Source of the DNA: Antitrichia curtipendula
Lineage: Eukaryota; Streptophyta; Bryopsida; Hypnales; Leucodontaceae
Reading direction: 5' to 3'
DNA: 64,000 nucleotides
Assembly (NCBI GenBank): GCA_951230915.1
Contig: OX579642.1
Coordinates: forward strand, 5,642,001 to 5,706,000
The notes below the pieces were generated by a model that was not told the DNA's origin, did no database searches, and saw only the letters and a program-made list of their open reading frames with translations. Of this stretch, positions 11,701 through 23,494 are shown in pieces (position 1 is the stretch's first letter; every line of letters begins with the position of its first letter). The translations under genes were made by a program, and so were the position numbers.

Positions 11701-14190
11701 ACTGCGGTTGGTTGCAAGGCAATACTCCGTGAATAGCATTCAACTGCGTTCACGTATTTACCTTCCTTGAAAAACTCATTACCCTGAGAAAAGGGAAAAA
11801 GAAAAACAGGTAAGAATCTGATAGAAGTCAAAAAGGATATTCAAGGATTGTTTTGATCACTAGCAGGAGATTGAAAAGACAAGGAATTGAGTACTCACAA
11901 GATCCTTTTCTGACATAGCATCAGGGGCAGGCCCTTCTTCAAGCCCGTAAGGACTTGTTAAGCTGCCCAAACCTGCAAGGGATCCACTGCTTGAACCTCG
12001 AGTAGCTCCATGGGATTTACTTGCGGGCACACTCACAGTGGACTTCGAGGGCTTCACCTCTACTTTAACCTTGGCATCTGGTGGTTTGGTTTTGCTAGTC
12101 CGCGCCACTTTCTTAGGAGAAGGTTTTTGGGGCTCTTCATCCACCTCAGCCAAAGCAGCGTCCTACTGAATAAGAGGTGTAACAAAACAGGTGACAATTA
12201 TTAACTGAAAAAACGGGTACAAAGAGGTAAACTTTAAATATTGAGAAGTATTCGATGTACAGCACGAAGTTGATTTCAAAAGTAGGGAAAATTGCTAATT
12301 CGCACAGGTGGTAATGCTTTAAAATCAATTGTTCATAGACTGCGAATACTAGTTTCAAAATCACTGATAGGTATCCCAGATCACCATCAACAGAAGTCTA
12401 AATGAAAAAGACCCGTTGATGGTCACTCGTAAGCAAAAAGCAAGCCTAAAACAGAATACCCAAACCATGTGAGTTTCTCAAACAAACCCATTCGAAGTCA
12501 AGTCCCTATTGCAACGAGCTTCTCAAAGTGAAAGGATGCTGCAACCAGATTACAGTATCCAGCAAAGATGAGAGGTCAATACTTACCACGTCATACTTGT
12601 CCCACTTGTCCTTGAAATAGTCATAAGTATGACCAGCTGCTTCTTTCTTCGGAACGTTTTTTTCTGCGTCATCACTCACGACACCCTTCTTTTCTAAAGA
12701 GCTTTCCTTTTGACCTCGCACAGCAGGAATTGTCTGCAACCATTCATAGTCAAAAAAAGAGAACAGTAAGCGAGTATCTCCAGTTACTCGACATGTACAC
12801 AAGAAGATTATCTACCAAAAACTATCGTAGTTCTCTCTTTAAACCCTCAAAGAAAATCAAAACTGGTTCTTTGAATGAGGGAAGCATGTTCTCACCTTTT
12901 TTGCACTGCCAACAAGTTTTTTCTCTTTCTCCTTCACAGTATGCTCCCAGGCTGTAAGGTCTTGCAGGAATTCATTTAGCTCCTGGAGAGAAAAAACAAT
13001 CCAAACAGAACAATTTCATTGAGGAGAAGAAAAGCATTTGAATCTTAAGACGCGCCTAACGCAATGCGATCAAGCTCATTCCCCAAAGCCGTGGGAGCCT
13101 ACAAAGAGTCGAAAAATCCCATAACATCAGGAGTTTAAAATGTACGAACAATGAGCTTTCACAACAAGAAATGAGCAAAGCCCTGACTCAGCTCACTCAT
13201 ACAGTCCTTGAGAGAATAAAGGCTTTATGGTCATTCTCGGCACAACCGAGAAGAGTTAAACATCGATTAAGAATGTCCAGTAGCGACAATATGTTTACAC
13301 GGAAACAGTAAATACTAGACATGGAGGTCTAGACACTTTGGGTCTTGATTTCGAGCAAAGAGATTGAAGAGCTAGCAGAAGATACTGTTATAAGGTTCCT
13401 GGTAAGGTTTGAGATCAAATGCACAAAATCTCAAAAATATCCAGAATGCAACTTCGCTCCGAACTAGTAAACCAAAACGACCCAGATACAGAGAGGGTAG
13501 AAACTCACAGAGATTCATCAGTGGAGGCCTAGGACTTCCGCAAACAAAACAATATAACAAAGAACTACAAGTGTCGCACTCACCTCTTGCAATAAAGGGT
13601 AAATGCCGTAATCGCAACTAGCTAATTAGGGTCCTAAAACCACGCACAAGCCAGAAAGGTGATACAGCAGCAAGGGCATAGTAACACACACCGCAACATT
13701 CACCACAATCGCTTGCGAAAATTCTCGATAATTCCCATTGACATTGCAAACCCTAATCTAAGCTCGCAAAGCCAAGTATCACAAGCTAGAGCTCAATACT
13801 GAACTCCAAACGTCACCATGACAACCAACAGCACGTGTCATACTCCCGCACCTCCTCTTGCAAAAACGAGTACATGCCCTATTCGCAACGCAGCTAATCA
13901 CGGCTCTAAAATCAAAATAGATATCGTTATACAACACCAAAGGCGTAGCAACACACACCGCAACGTTTACCACGATCGATTGCGAGAATCTCCATTACCG
14001 TTGCAAACCCTAATTTGCGGTTCCAAATACCAGCTAGGGCACAAGATTCGACTCCAAATATCATCAAAACAATCGTGGAACCAGAAATCAAAGCCATTCA
14101 AGACACGACGACGTTTTCTCTCCCCTACCAATGCAACGTAACACTTACCGTACTGTTCTCCCTGATCTGCATCTGCGTTTCCATCGACAT
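8757..14190 (-). CDS. RPAP3: RPAP3-like TPR co-chaperone (R2TP complex), 11 exons
   Basis: This is the plant homologue of RNA polymerase II-associated protein 3, the HSP90-binding TPR subunit of the R2TP complex that assembles RNA polymerases, PIKKs and snoRNPs. Exons (minus): 14190-14149, 12982-12896, 12733-12587, 12162-11899, 11783-11659, 11188-11067, 10957-10875, 10541-9930, 9585-9397, 9293-9199, 8898-8757. All phases agree and give 635 aa. Visible features are an N-terminal helix with FLQDLTAWE, the WDKYDVDAALAEVD segment, TPR units from about residue 181 (GNEFFKEGKY, NRAMALLKI, CTEAISLD, YSRRGTARKEL), a Ser-rich linker (about 291-494) and an RPAP3 C-terminal domain (TSYEFEATWKGF, SLPKVFKDLLGAPLL, LVKVGRFDMTILFL). 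The exon 5 donor is AAG/GTCACT, a weak but workable GT site forced by phase. The first intron is 1.2 kb and contains a tandem duplication. Confidence 0.93.
13565..14050 (-). repeat. Diverged ~265-bp tandem duplication in RPAP3 intron 1
   Basis: Blocks with CCTCTTGCAA, a CACACACCGCAAC string and GCAAACCCTAAT occur in the same order at about 13570-13760 and again at about 13835-14015. Copies differ by many substitutions and small indels. The duplication lies in the intron next to the first exon. Confidence 0.7.
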
Positions 14191-14221
14191 GGCTGCTCGA
14201 ATTCCGCAAACTCCTTGAAAC

Positions 14222-14560
14222 TGTACAGAAATTACAAAATTTTCAGCTCCTCGATTGAATTGGTCGAAGATCGGTGCACGGTTTGTGACAAACTGTAATA
14301 CAAAGTCCCGAATTCTGCGCTACAGAGCGAACGTGATTGACAGTATCGAATTGCTCTGCTGCTCTAGTAACTGTCACTCGAGGCGGGCCTATTACCGTCG
14401 ACGCCTCATGAGCGTGCCGAATTCCGTCCAGTCGCATTCCTGTTGCCGTGCCTCTGTACCGAGGCAATGCAATCCGCGGGGAGACTGACAAAAATCACTC
14501 AGGCAGTCAGACCTCTAGAATGTCACCTGCTTGCTAGGGTCTTCGGCAGTAAAAATACAC
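14222..14560 (-). promoter_or_regulatory. Probable promoter/5' UTR of the RPAP3-like gene
   Basis: This is a GC-richer stretch (relative to the flanking intergenic DNA) directly upstream of the first ATG, ending where AT-rich DNA begins. It is called by position and composition only. Confidence 0.35.
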
Positions 14561-15349
14561 ACTTTCTAACATTAATAACATTTTCATTAAATACATTATT
14601 ATACTTACATGCTACTAGTACTATACAATCAAACACTTCCCAATGTAAACAAATTATCCTATAACACTAAATGTTCTTTATACTGCCTCTACTCTAATCC
14701 TCCACTCATTACACTTCTTTTTACAACTCTACCAAATCACCTAATTCTCAACCTATTCCCCCTCCCATCTCAAATTCAAATTAGCTAATATATATAACCT
14801 CCTTTCATTTGAAGATATATAGCTAGGTGTTATTCAAACCGACTTTCCAGAGCCCAATTTATGATCCTAAATGAATAAACTCTTTGTGTACATCAACTAC
14901 TTAAATTAAAGTGGTTAGATTTCTTTCGTTCTTTTGATACTCTCTCAATAAGGCATTTTTGAATATCAAGAACCACACAAGGACAACAAAGATTGACAAG
15001 TGGGTTCTTATTTGGGAACAAAATGACCAATGAAGAGGGCATTCCCCATTATAAACCATTGCACAAAAATCAAATGAATGTTTTATTGAATTTGAATAGA
15101 TGATCTTGGATTGCTTTGATATAAGTGTACCTTCCCCAAACACCATGCATAACATTGTTAAACTTTGTTGGCAAATTTTCTCACGCAAAAGCTAATTTGA
15201 TAGTTAGCATGGTTTGAAATAGTAGCATTGTCAATTCATGTATCTTTGCTTAAAGATAGTATTTTGGTCTATCGCAAATCCTATCCTTTGTATTGCTTAT
15301 TTTGTTGCATTTTGAAATTTTTTATCACTTGAATAGAAAAAAATCTAAA
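14561..15349. other. AT-rich intergenic DNA
   Basis: Nothing recognisable was found. Frames are short and lack domain motifs. Confidence 0.5.
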
Positions 15350-15667
15350 GGGCAATTTTGTTAAAATGGCGGTATTCCGTTAGTTTGGCACTTTAAATAG
15401 TTCAGACCGTGCACTCTGAAATGGTCTAAATTCTATACCTATCTTAGTTTTCTAAAATCTATAGAAATCCTAGATATTTGAAATTTATCAAATCCCTAGA
15501 TTTTTCAAATTGTGCGGTCTGAAATCTATATTTGTCCTAGATTTTAGAAATCTATAACTGTTCTAGATTTATGAAATCTATACTTGTCCTAAAATCCCAC
15601 TTTTATGGTTTAAAGTGGACACTCTAAAAATGACACAAGGAATACAACCATTTTAATAAAATTGCCC
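15350..15667. mobile_element. MITE family A, copy 1 (318 bp)
   Basis: Terminal inverted repeats begin GGGCAATTTTGTTAAAATGG at the left end and recur inverted at the right end (CCATTTTAATAAAATTGCCC). The interior has repeated CTAGATTT/AAATCTAT strings. It is non-coding and has the same 318-bp length as the copy at 20625. No convincing target-site duplication could be fixed. Confidence 0.8.
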
Positions 15668-16439
15668 ATTTATGATGTAATATTGCTTCTTTTGTATTAT
15701 ATTTAGACATGGCATCTTCTTTGTATTTAAAAGTACTTAATAAATAAATTGTATTCCTTTAGGACTTGAGAAAGTATCCTCAAGGGTGTTAAAAAATTTG
15801 ATTTTATTAACTATTGGTGTATTTAAATTTAATTTTGGCCAACAAGGAAGGAAATTGAGACTTTCTTGTTCATCTTTTGCCAGTAATAGTGTTCACGTCT
15901 TTAGCAAAGACTTCAAAAAATTTGAATTTTGAGTTCTCTAGTCTTTATTTATATATGATGACCTTTGTAATTCAAAGTTTTTTGTTTATATGAAGAGATA
16001 GATATTATTCCCGTATTGAAATAAAATGCATGTCAATGTACTTTCTAATGCAAGTGGCTATCTAGACATCATTTGTTATAACTCTAGAATTTTAAATACA
16101 AAATTATAATATGTTGTATTGGCTTTTTTGTTTTTGTTTGTTGAGAACAATTTTTTCTTGGAACGGTAATTAGATGCTATTAGTTCTAAAGTTTATTTCA
16201 TATTTCTTCAATAATAGTATGTCTTGTGTATTGCCACAATCAAACTTAAAGTAATATATATTTTTAATTTTTGATTTGTAAAAAATTTGAAATTCAATAT
16301 TTTTCATAGTATAGTAGTGAAAAAAGTTACATTCTTGATAATATAAAAGTAAAAATAATTTTCTAATTTTTTAATTTAGAAACCCTTTGAAATTCAATAA
16401 CTTTTATACCGTAGTGTAAGAGGTTACATTCTTACTACA

Positions 16440-16800
16440 AATAAAAGGCTTTATGTACAAAGGAGTGCAAGGGCTTTGTTTTGTGGCGTTTGGACATGCA
16501 ATACAAAGATATGTTTTCTTTCAAATAAAAGATAATTTAATTCAATGTTGTAATTTTAAAAATCCTAAAGTTTCACACTGTAGGTACAAATGCCATGAAA
16601 TTGACACCAATAGAAAGTTGTATGCACAAAGGAGTGCAAAGACTTTGTTTTGTAGTGTTTGGACAAGCAATGTGAAAGTTACAATTTTTCCAAAATAAAA
16701 GAGAATTTAAATCATTTTTTGATTCATAAAAAACTTTGAAATTCAATAACTCTCACACTGTTTGTCCAAACGCCACGAAGCAAAGTTCGTGCACCCCTCC
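16440..16800. repeat. Direct/inverted ~55-bp repeat block
   Basis: The string ACAAAGGAGTGCAA followed by GACTTTGTTTTG-like sequence and TTTGGACA occurs at about 16455 and again at about 16625. An inverted relative (TTTGTCCAAACGCCACGAAG) lies at about 16760. It is non-coding. Confidence 0.5.
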
Positions 16801-17639
16801 TTGTCAAGAGCTTTCAAGCAATACCAAGAGCGCCACCAGACGTCTCCCAATTTGTTAGATCTCAGCGTATTAAACAAAACAAAACAAACAACCTAATTTA
16901 AAGTATAGATGTGAAAATCTTATGATGAGACTCAAATCCTAATTAATTGTTGTGGTACTTAGCATATGTTCTAATAGCACATGGAAATACCTTGTGTGAT
17001 ATTTTGCAATTGAATAGATTGCATCCTTGCCTTAAAACACAATTTTTGCTTTTAGAGTTTCAAATTAGCAAGCCAATAAGCTTGATAATATCTTATAGAT
17101 GATACTTTATTGATTTGTACTATTTACAATGCAATATCAATATTTGATTTTACATGTACATGTTCATAAAAAATTTTACTTTGAAATGAAGTAGATGCCA
17201 ATTGTAGTGTTTGGATGACAATCAAATGAGTCAAATGAAAATTAGAGCATTTTTGCATACAATTTTTTCTTGTTGACCTTTCATGGTAGGCAATGGAAAG
17301 TATCCAATTGAGTTTGTAATCTTTCCAATGTTTATCTCCATGAACATGAGAAGTTAGTAAAAAACAAAGACCACAAAATATGTTATTCTAGTGTATTTGA
17401 AGAAATTGTTGTTTTTTCCTCTAAATTTGAAATTTTTCCATAAAAATAATATTTTTGAATTTAAGTCCAACTAATGAAATGAATTTCATCTATTTGGTTT
17501 CTATTATAATTTGAATTATTTTTAAACCCTAAATTTGAACATTTTATTGCAATTTGAACTTTGGGTGTAATATCAATGCCTATTGAATTTTAATTGTAAA
17601 ATAACCAACAAAAAATTGTGTTTGTCTATAGATAATCAA
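16801..17639. other. AT-rich intergenic DNA
   Basis: No gene, RNA or bounded repeat was recognised. Confidence 0.5.
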
Positions 17640-18330
17640 CTTTGAATCTTTGTTGATAAAGTTTGAGTGAATTTTTGGTGTTTGTGTGATTGTATGTGTT
17701 TAATTTGGTGCTTTTGGTGTGTTAATTTCCAATTTGGAGTCATTTTGATGATGTTATGGAGGTTGTCAAGTCAATACCTAGTTGGGTAGATTATGGTTTA
17801 GTTGATGGTGATGTGGTCAATTCTAATTGGAGGGTGTTTAAATCTAAATTCTATTCCAAATTGGTAGATGAGTGGCTATGGTATGTGACGTAGTAGTTTC
17901 ATAGTTGAGAATTGCATTTTAGTTTTAAAATTGAGTTAGTTTTAAATGGTAGTTCCAAGTTGGGAAGTTATCTTGCAGCTAGACTATCTATTCCAAATCA
18001 TTCCTACTAGGCTAATTTTGATTCCATTTTTCTTTACCCAATGTCAAAGAGTGTCCAGTGCGAGTTCTAGTCCAAGTTGGCTGCATATTTGATTTTCTAT
18101 TTGGAGTTTGAGTGTGTTATGAGATGGTGTTTAACTGTGATGGTTATATGTATGTGTCCTAATCGGTGAAATTTTTTTTGTGTCGATGGAGTAATGGATA
18201 TGTGGTGTCCAATTTGAAGTGATGACCAACTTAAAAAATACTAATGTTGTGTTCAAGTCAAGATGTAGTGCAGGAGTGCGGTGAAATTGACAAAAGAATA
18301 GTCAGAGTGCTAGTTGGAGGAAGCATAGGC
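17640..18330 (+). repeat. CCAANTTGG-motif array, first part
   Basis: Unrelated spacer sequence is punctuated about every 40-70 bp by a near-palindromic motif such as CCAATTTGG, CCAAATTGG, CCAAGTTGG or CTAATTGG. Examples lie near 17728, 17862, 17955 and 18073. No ORF spans it. Confidence 0.65.
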
Positions 18331-18880
18331 TCGGGGAGTTCACTTAGAGTGTCCATTAGAAACCGCATGCGAGCAAAACTCTGGCCCCCCTATATATTTT
18401 TTGAATTTTAAATAAAACAAAATAAATATGAATATGAATAGATTTTCCTATTTTGAAAGTTTATGTTTTGAATTATTGATATTTTTATTTTCTAATACTA
18501 ATTGGTTATAAATTTTTGAAGTAAGAAGATACACTATAGAACTAAAAATAACTTTCACATCTCTATATTCTATAATAAAAAATTGTCTAAAAAATAACCA
18601 AATTTTTTCTAAAAATAACTCTCTATTGAAAGCTCATTTTGAGTTGAATATTGATTCAAGGGTCATCTAAATGTATTCTCTATAATTATTTGAATTGAAA
18701 AACATGTCATTTTAGTTCATTTTCAACCTTTCCTAGAAATCATTTCATATTTTATTTGAGTTGGAAATTTTGGCAATAGAAACCTATAGTTATTATTAAA
18801 CAATGCTCAAAATTTTAGATTGAAATTACAGTTTATTAGAAACCACTTGTTCACATGTGGTTTGTTGTAGTAGAACTAAC
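18331..18880 (+). repeat. AT-rich block shared, inverted, with 55005-55315
   Basis: It begins GGCTCGGGGAGTTCACTTAG and GTGTCCATTAGAAACC, runs through an AT-rich core and ends with CTCTATTGAAAGCTCATTTT. The same succession occurs on the opposite strand between 55005 and 55315 with substitutions and small indels. It lies between two halves of a CCAANTTGG array, so it may be a terminal or junction part of one repeat family. Confidence 0.7.
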
Positions 18881-20290
18881 TGTGCACCCCCCAAAGCGGA
18901 GGTGACTAAGGAAATTGAAGAACTGTGGGATCAATTCAAAGTTCTAAGTGGGAGAGTCACAACTTGTGCTGATGAAGTATAATCAATTTGGTTTGTGATT
19001 GTGATATGAGGATGTCTTAAGGTGCAATCGGGATTGTGAGTATGGTGGAAACTATAAAAGCTTTACAAATGGGATAAGCAGATTCTAAGTTGGAGAATTT
19101 TCAGAGTTGTTGGAGAGTTTGAGGTCCTTGCTATGTGAAAGACTGAATATTTTAGCTACAAGAGATGTACGAAGAAAGTTGAGACTTTCAACAAACAATT
19201 AAATTTTGTTTAACGGTGATTTAATCACCAATTCGGCAATAGGATATGAACAAAATCTGAATTGGTCGTTGTATGTATGTCAATGTTTGATAGATGGGCG
19301 ATGGAAAAGGATGTGTAGCTTTGAGAAGTTTTAGCTTTGAGTCCAAATTGGTTGCTATTGTCCTTGCATGAGAATGTATGTTGTCCAAATGGAAAATTGA
19401 ATGCAAGTCAAGTTAGAAAATGTTGGCAGTCATAGATTTTATTTTGGAGAATGAATGTGTATTTTTGCATTGAATAAGTCCAAGTTGGATCAAGATTGTA
19501 ACCAAATTAGGAGATGTAAATGCAATTTGATTTTCAATTTTTTGGCAATTTATGAATTCATAATTGGAAGAGTGATAATTTTACAAGTATGTATGCCTTT
19601 TCTGTGTTACCAATTTGTTTTTGTTTTTTAATTTGAGAATATGAGCCAAGTTGGGTGTCGAGTGTCATTGTAGTGCAACTTGTAGTGTTATTGATTGAAT
19701 TGTTCAAGTTGGGAAGTTGATATGGTATGCTTACTATCTAAGCATACTACATTGTTGGATAATGCATGAGTTAATTGAGTGATCCAATTTGGATATAAAG
19801 TCTAGATGTTGTCCTATTCTTGATCCCCAGTTGTGTCTGTAAACATTGAGTGATATATATTCAAATTGGAGAATTTTAAAGTGGTTGTAAGGCAATCATT
19901 TTATCCAAATTAGAAAGAAAGTATGAGAAACAATGAGTGAATTTAAGGTTGAAAGTGTTGGTCCCAATTTGGTAAGAAAGAAGTGTCAATTGTGTTGTAA
20001 CAAAAATTACATCAAGCCAAATTATGGAGTTAAAAGACATCCATATCAAATTGATAATTAAAGATTCTCTGGTTCATGTTAGAGTAGACAAGATCAAGTT
20101 GGTGAGCAGTACAACCTAAGTCGGAAGCTAAAGAGTCATGGCTGAGCACAATGCTTAATTGATGGTGTTCCAAGTTGGAGGAAAGTTGAAGGCTCAAATC
20201 AGTTAAAGAAATAAGTTGTTGAAGATTGAAGAAACTATTGGGAGCTATCTAATCATTTGTGGCCTTTAAGAGGAGAGGGGAAAATTGTGG
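18881..20290 (+). repeat. CCAANTTGG-motif array, second part
   Basis: This continues the motif-rich non-coding DNA with about 20-25 matches or near matches to CCAANTTGG (for example near 19345, 19483, 19652, 19780, 19865, 19965, 20170). Spacer sequences are not related to each other, so this is not an ordinary tandem repeat. Confidence 0.65.
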
Positions 20291-20624
20291 AATTAGTATT
20301 TACCTTGTGAGAAAAACAATTTACATGTGGTTTAAGGAACAATTTCTTTTAATTCTTTGGTTGCAATGGCCTACTAGTAGGTGTTTATTAGAAGCAAATC
20401 CTATTTAAATTGCCTCCCTAAGAACAAACTATACTATTAGCTTAGTTTTACCAATTAGGATCTAAGCTTATTTACATTGCCCTATAATGTTTTTCATTAT
20501 AGTATACATATATTATGAAATTTTAAACTTTTTTATATAACATTCTAATTGATATGATTTGTTTTCACTTATTTTAAAAGAAATCCCCCCAAAATAAAAT
20601 AGAAATAATTTTTTTTGTCAATAT

Positions 20625-20942
20625 GGGCAATTTCGTTAAAATGGCGAAATTCCGTAACTTTGGCAGTTTTCACAGTTCAGAGCGGCCGCTCTGAAATGTT
20701 CAACTGTCTTAGATTACTAAAATCTAAGCCATTTATAGATTTCTGAAATCTACAATAGGCATAGATGTTGCTTTCAAAGTTCAGACCGCGCGATTTGAAA
20801 TGTCCATCAGTGCTAGATTTCTGAAATCTATATAAGACAAAGATTTATGTAATCTACACCCCTCTTAGATGTCACTTTCGCAGTTCAAAGTGGCCGCTCT
20901 GAAAATGGCATATGGAATACCGCCATTTTAACGAAATTGCCG
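20625..20942. mobile_element. MITE family A, copy 2 (318 bp)
   Basis: It starts GGGCAATTTCGTTAAAATGG and ends with the inverted sequence CCATTTTAACGAAATTGCCG. Sub-terminal GTTCAGAG and CTCTGAA strings form a perfect AGAGCGGCCGCTCT palindrome near 20679-20692. It is less diverged at its ends than copy 1 at 15350. Confidence 0.85.
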
Positions 20943-21030
20943 TTCAATTTACAAGTAGTTGCTAAATGACAACATACAAAGTAATGAAATTTGGTCTCTA
21001 TTTTTGTAGTTACATGCCTGCTTTTCAAGA

Positions 21031-21730
21031 TTAACCCCTAAGTACCCAAGCCTTTTCAAGTGCATTTTTTCTATGAAAAAAGAGCATGGAGCTAATAGTT
21101 ATTACTAATGAAGCAATTTTTTTCAAAATCTAACTATATAGTTTTTTTGAAGAGATTGCTTATTAGAGTGCATACCAATTTTGAATGTGAAATTGCATAG
21201 GAGTTGTAAAATTATAAATTTTTTTTTTTATGTACATCATATTTAGTATACTGCCCATTTTCACAATGTTCAAGAAATTTGGATATAAGAATTTTGGAGG
21301 ATTGGAGGTGATATAAACAACTAGAAATTGTATTAGTACACTAAAATGCACATCAAAAAATCTTAAATTCAAATGAAAAGCTATCAAACTCATTACACAA
21401 TCCACTTTATAATTGTTGAAATGCAATATACTTTATATGTTTTTTTGATTAAATACCATCCAATTTATAATAAACTATACGGTTGTGAAAGGCTTTTAGG
21501 CCCTTCAAGGGTTAATTACTCTTCCACTAATCGCACATATAATTATGCCTTTGAAGACCTCTCAAAATCAAATATTTATTTTGTTCTTTAAATATCAAAA
21601 ATAAAAACTTCTAATACCTAACCTTCAATACTACCTTTAAAACTTTTTAGAACGGTCAAAGAAATTTAACTACCTACACACAAATGAGGAGAAATTCTGG
21701 AGCGACCATATATGATCGCTTAGAGCATCC
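21031..21730 (+). repeat. Dispersed repeat family B, copy 1
   Basis: This is collinear with 28060-28850 over roughly 700 bp. Shared landmarks are a CCTATGAAAAA-like string, CAATTTTGA-TGTGAAATTG, CACTAAAATGCAC, CACACAATCCAC-like sequence and a TATGCCTTTGA...CTC string. The left edge reads TTAACCCCTAAG, and CCTTCAAGGGTTAA lies at 21502-21515, resembling the TTAA-flanked ends at 50046. It is non-coding. Confidence 0.6.
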
Positions 21731-22314
21731 TTAGTCCTAAAGGTATATTGACCCTCTAAATGTATTTCTAACTTTTAAACAATAAATAATTAGAACTTGA
21801 AATTTGTATCACTAGAAGCACATCTAAGAGAACTTTGAGAAGGTACAAAAAAATTCAAATTTAGACATTAGACAACCACTTCAAAAGCAAGATATGAAAG
21901 ATAGAGACTATAGAGGTCTTAGCATATCACGGTTACCAAAGCAAAATTTGGCCATTGGCACTCCGCATTTGGCCACATTTGGAGTGTGAATGGTCAAATT
22001 TTGCTTTGGAATATATACCATTAGAATTGACTAATTCAGGTCGATGTACCATTAGGATTGAGGATACTCTTATTAGGCAATTAGGGATTAACCCTTGAGC
22101 ATCCCAACGCCTCAAATCTAGCCTCTCAAAATTGAAAGATTTCCTTGTTTGAATATTATAATCTTTTCAATGGTATAGTCGAAGGACATGTCCCTTTTCC
22201 TTGAGCTTTAGACCTGTCTCCACTACCAATTGGTACAGTTAGTTTAGATGGATCTCTGTATAGGTGATAGTTTGAGTGGAATGAGTTGTCATAAGGGTTT
22301 GGATTAAACATGAG
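21731..22314. other. Intergenic DNA without recognised features
   Basis: A short inverted pair, GCAAAATTTGGCCA (21942-21955) and TGGTCAAATTTTGC (about 21990-22003), is present. No gene was found. Confidence 0.4.
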
Positions 22315-22671
22315 CTAAGCGCTCACGGGATAATAGAATTTCTGAGGATCCTTCTTCGATAGATTTGGTGCCTTGCCAAGGCTACTGGTACGGTACTGTG
22401 GGACCATCTTCAGTTTAACAGGTTCTGTTACGAAGCCCAAAGATTGAAAAGTTTCCCGTTCAATATCTGAACAAGATAGAAATTCATTGAACCAAGATCA
22501 CCTTACCGTTGGAATCAAGAGGAAGCTATCAATTACCAGCTATTCGATCAATTCAAAGAGACTAGGTCTTGTATGAACAGTGTAATCAAGTAGTGTGGAC
22601 GAGTTCAAATCTGGCCGGAGATCTTGATTCTTTTCCGACATCTGTTGCAGAACGTTATCGCTGCATATCAT
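22315..22671 (-). pseudogene. Unrecognised small gene or gene fragment
   Basis: I do not recognise this product. On the minus strand an ATG at 22671 opens a 43-codon frame ending in RPSLFELIE and a TAG (22542-22540). A second open frame starts after an AG acceptor at 22466 (IERETFQSLGF) and runs through VPQYRTSSLGKAP to KFYYPVSA and a stop at 22315, or splices at a GTGAGC donor just before it. Composition is gene-like compared with the AT-rich surroundings, and a TATATATATA string lies about 30 bp upstream of the ATG. The two parts cannot be joined in frame without passing the TAG, so it may be a broken or partial gene. Confidence 0.3.
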
Positions 22672-23494
22672 CAGTGTTGGGCTTCAATTCCCAAGCAGCA
22701 TATATATATACAATATACTAAACAATATTAATTTTACTGGCTTCTTGATTGGCTCTCGATCGATCGCTGTCTTTCACCTTTCAGAAAGCAAGCTAGATCA
22801 GGCACACGTACAAGATGGAATGATTTGGCAACCGATCGACTAGCTTGGACCCGAGTCAAGCACGGGATCGATCATTGTGTGGTCTGCAGCGAAGTCGTAA
22901 GGGATAGGTGGTAATTAAACAAATATTTTCACGATCCTCTCACGTATTCTAGCTCAGTAGGCCCACGATGCTTCGGACAGTGGATGAATCTACAGTGGGC
23001 GGGCGGGGCTGGTAGCAGGAATGAAAGGTGGAGATGCCAGTCACATGTATTCCGATCCCGTTCCAACTCGACCGCGTCGATATATTAAAAACCGCGTGCA
23101 TATGGCCTGGAATCGATCGATCATTAATCCACATCAACTGTTCACGAAAAGGGATTGTCCGGTCACAATCAGAGACTCTGGTAGCACAAAAATTCCCTAG
23201 ACCACTATAATTTCAATACGTGGACCAAAATTGGTACGTTGATCAATCCATCAAAAGTTAATTCTCATGCTTAGCACCGTATTGGTCACTTGAACTTCCC
23301 GTCTTCGCGTGGAACAAGCCTGGGAAAGCGAAAGGCATTGACAAGACGGACGAAAAGTCGAAACCCATGCGGCGGAGAGCACTCGATCATCACCAAGGCT
23401 GAGAAAAAACTCACATAATATCCGATCCCCAATTAGAGCTTGAGAGAACCAAGGAAGGATTGTAGTACAGAGAGAGGGAGAGCGAGCTCGGAAG
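22672..23494 (+). promoter_or_regulatory. Upstream region of the YVH1-like gene
   Basis: This contains several CGATCGATC-type strings (near 22758, 22868, 23113) and a GA-rich leader (AGAGAGAGGGAGAGCGAG) immediately before the ATG at 23495. A TATATATATA string lies at 22701. Called by position; no defined factor sites are claimed. Confidence 0.35.
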
